A DNA stretch of 10,553 nucleotides from Candidatus Tepidiaquacellales bacterium UBA6667 (lineage in GTDB: Bacteria; Bacteroidota; Ignavibacteria; Tepidaquicellales; Tepidaquicellaceae): the NCBI GenBank assembly GCA_002455255.1, contig DKKL01000029.1, positions 17,011 to 27,563 of the forward strand, given 5' to 3'. Positions 10,001-10,553 of this stretch are shown here, one piece after another. A program made the translations under genes and the position numbers. Within the stretch, counting starts at the first letter, position 1. Every line of letters starts with the position of its first letter. The notes beneath the pieces are model-generated. The model had not been told where the DNA came from. It did not search any database and saw nothing but the letters and a program-made list of their open reading frames with translations.

Positions 10001-10179
10001 AAGATGTAGGAGCACAGTTAAGATTGCAGGCATTTTCATTTTATGTATTCCCTACTTCAATTTTCTTTGATGCAGCGTATGGGCTTGATCAGTTCACTCG
10101 TGAATTCAGGAACGAACAAGTAACATACGGAAAAGAATGGAGATTTTATTTCGGAATTTTGTTTGGATTCGATATATAA
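7069..10179 (+). CDS. gluzincin peptidase - TolB-like propeller - Omp85-like barrel fusion protein
   Basis: An exported 1036-residue protein with three modules. A signal peptide (MIKIKYIFLLFLFFVFV, likely cut VKA|Q after residue 24) leads into a peptidase MA-like domain of about residues 30-310. This domain has HEFTH at 125-129, where both His would bind zinc and E126 would be catalytic, and PAWFAEGTAQY with E185 as the likely third ligand; all expected residues are present. Six PD40/TolB-type repeats follow at a spacing of 44-50 residues: FSPDG 328, WHPDG 373, YSPDG 423, FTKDG 469, LSADG 514 and VDNNG 558. This is enough for one six-bladed propeller. Residues of about 645-1036 alternate as beta strands. 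They carry GLPGMKGY (910-917) and then LGGGRAASLNVTYRLPL, the pattern around the Omp85 (V/I)RG(F/Y) motif, and end in ILFGFDI like an outer-membrane beta signal. POTRA domains are not apparent. The likely location is the outer membrane, with the enzymatic part periplasmic or at the surface. The substrate is unknown. It could be annotated elsewhere simply as a PD40 or TolB protein, which misses both ends. Confidence 0.88.
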   Translation: MIKIKYIFLLFLFFVFVPYSVKAQFDPHPELDWFTIETQHFIINYHSGTERTARTVAKIAEDVYGPITSLYQHKPTSKTTFIITDVSDIANGAADYFGNRISIFASPLDFDLRGTHNWLRNVITHEFTHIVQIQTAMKFAQELPAFYLQVLDYEEERRPDVLYGYPNVIVSYPIAGVTVPAWFAEGTAQYQRQQLSYDYWDAHRDMILRMQVLGAKMLTWNEMGQFASITSLKAESIYNSGFALTRYIAEKYGEDKLRTITDGLAELSNWSFDAACEDAIGINGQQLYNEWQKYLQTEYNNRVAGIRETEIKGEFIEKKGFANYYPKFSPDGSKISYLSNQDFDYGTTGLMLYDVATKKSKILTAPVATSYSWHPDGNKIIFAKRNTPPTIHHVTVFDLYEYNIKTEKETRLTTNMRAYSPAYSPDGKLICFVVNKDGTLNLQIADANGKNNDPITAFNDGEQVYNPVFTKDGKHIIFDFAWKESRKLAKINIETGDMEFIIDKPGVDARNPELSADGKTLYYSSSETGIFNVYSYNFDTKENKQLTNVLGGAFMSSVDNNGNLVYSSYETDGYKISLFNDYSISTNRSIISYDRFPKLIEKYASEDSLSSEGKNKFNWRELRNFDDSNIPEYNSKPYTSQFTQLSFFPVLRYDNYTEDNSFLDDLKPGLYIYSDEMLSRFSIFGGASINKRGERDLFMQFTYNNGVPFFHDFFTRELQFVPQFSLEGYNVTRKTTADLIASVDTLGVGVEYNLLALDFSMAWKMFNINHDFKFKYSVQKYSSIISPFVIPQSGIFVRSSSDDYFKSNSFGLEYNFDFTYPTKNSDINPVGRKVKLKYDYELSDINPELEVTDDGRLISRFQSNKLHKVEGEWLESFGLFNNEHSLSVKLYGASVLGPQVDDFYNYYVSGLPGMKGYPFYSLGGGRAASLNVTYRLPLLQNIDFRLSPVYFDKLYLSLYGDYGYAWNGSDVSLSDFKKDVGAQLRLQAFSFYVFPTSIFFDAAYGLDQFTREFRNEQVTYGKEWRFYFGILFGFDI

Positions 10180-10263
10180 TTTTATAATTATTAAAGCAGT
10201 TAAAATCTGATTTTATTTTTTAGTGTAATTTAAAATACCTTATTAAATAACACTAACCAAAAT

Positions 10264-10285
10264 GGGGCGAAAGCCCCTTTTGTTT
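10264..10285 (+). terminator. rho-independent terminator of the peptidase-barrel gene
   Basis: GGGGC (10264-10268), a GAAA tetraloop and GCCCC (10273-10277) are followed by TTTTGTTT. The hairpin lies 84 bases after the stop codon. Past one T-T mismatch the flanking AAA/TTT can extend the stem. The 5-bp all-GC core stands out in this AT-rich DNA. Confidence 0.8.
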
Positions 10286-10394
10286 AGTCCTACTAATATC
10301 CTTAAGTCGTTCCTGACCATTAATTGATTTTTTAAATTTTGATCTCATCTATTAATAAAATAAATCTGTTTTAAAATCAAATTTTGGCTATAAT

Positions 10395-10414
10395 TTCATT
10401 CATTCATTCATTCA
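10395..10414. repeat. (TTCA)5 tetranucleotide microsatellite
   Basis: Five perfect tandem TTCA units directly follow TATAAT (10389-10394). The last unit runs into the ATG at 10414-10416. AAATGAATG at 10431-10439 is complementary to the repeat and could fold back on it. Confidence 0.92.
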
Positions 10415-10457
10415 TGACAGAAAGTAAATTAAATGAATGTGATCAAATTATGTTTCC

Positions 10458-10518
10458 TTTAAATCTTAAAAAGTGATAATTAGTCTTGCGAATATAAATT
10501 CTCACTTTAAAATTTAAA
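10458..10518. repeat. AT-rich imperfect inverted repeat
   Basis: The left arm 10458-10482 (TTTAAATCTTAAA, then AAGTGATAATTA) matches the reverse complement of 10495-10518 (TTTAAATTTTAAAGTGAGAATTTA) except for two substitutions and small indels. The 12 bases between the arms include CTTGCG. The shared AAGTGA...AATT core makes chance AT pairing less likely. It could be a transcript-end hairpin or the remnant of a mobile element; no transposase is present. Confidence 0.5.
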
Positions 10519-10553
10519 AATGTATCTAATGGCGTTTTGTCAGATTAAATTCT

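Larger units (their letters stand above)
10180..10553. other. 374-base gene-free right end
   Basis: Apart from the terminator, this stretch has no credible coding region on either strand. It is very AT-rich and holds a TATAAT box (10389-10394), a tetranucleotide repeat and an imperfect inverted repeat. A 20-codon reading frame from ATG 10414 to TGA 10476 (beginning MTESKLNECD) is too short to call a gene without conservation data. No tRNA or rRNA signature was seen. Confidence 0.6.

Noticed and set aside
7069..10179. Calling the rightward gene tolB of the Tol-Pal system
   Set aside because: The propeller repeats are TolB-like, but the protein is more than twice TolB's length, has a peptidase domain in front and a barrel behind, and no pal or tolQRA neighbours.
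9001..10179. A type IX secretion C-terminal sorting domain on the peptidase, suggested by the sprA neighbour
   Set aside because: The C-terminus is a long series of barrel-type strands with an Omp85-like motif, not a compact sorting domain.
10250..10320. A short minus-strand frame (ATG at 10320) crossing the terminator, with a locally GC-richer sequence
   Set aside because: It gives only about 25 residues, and the GC rise is explained by the GGGGC-GAAA-GCCCC terminator hairpin.
10395..10414. A CRISPR-like array
   Set aside because: The units are 4 bases long with no spacers; it is a simple microsatellite, and no cas gene is present.

Overview
This window is AT-rich (about one third G+C by eye) and carries two large, divergently transcribed outer-membrane protein genes. 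The leftward gene encodes SprA (Sov in Porphyromonas), the giant beta-barrel translocon of the type IX secretion system. That places the DNA in the Bacteroidota-Ignavibacteriota group. Neither gene has a visible Shine-Dalgarno sequence, which suits that group. The style of the sequence and the sprA neighbourhood, with no ruvA or gcvH beside it, would fit an Ignavibacteria-like lineage, but this finer placement is only inference.

Layout. Positions 1-69 hold the possible last codons of a rightward gene entering from outside the window. Positions 70-284 are non-coding; they contain a cluster of related inverted repeats (145-186) and a strong hairpin terminator (228-260) that ends the sprA transcript. 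sprA fills 285-6899 on the minus strand (2204 aa). A 169-bp intergenic region (6900-7068) must contain both divergent promoters. On the plus strand, 7069-10179 encodes a 1036-aa exported protein made of three fused modules: a gluzincin-type zinc peptidase domain (HEFTH...E), a six-bladed TolB/PD40-type propeller, and a C-terminal Omp85/BamA-like barrel. A GNRA-loop terminator follows at about 10264-10285. The remaining 268 bases hold no convincing gene, but contain a (TTCA)5 microsatellite next to a TATAAT box and an AT-rich imperfect inverted repeat.

Function. SprA carries type IX cargo proteins across the outer membrane. The neighbour appears to be a surface- or periplasm-facing metallopeptidase anchored by its own barrel. 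Sharing one divergent control region suggests, but does not prove, coordinated expression of two envelope components. The most unusual object is the peptidase-propeller-barrel fusion, whose function is not evident from the sequence.
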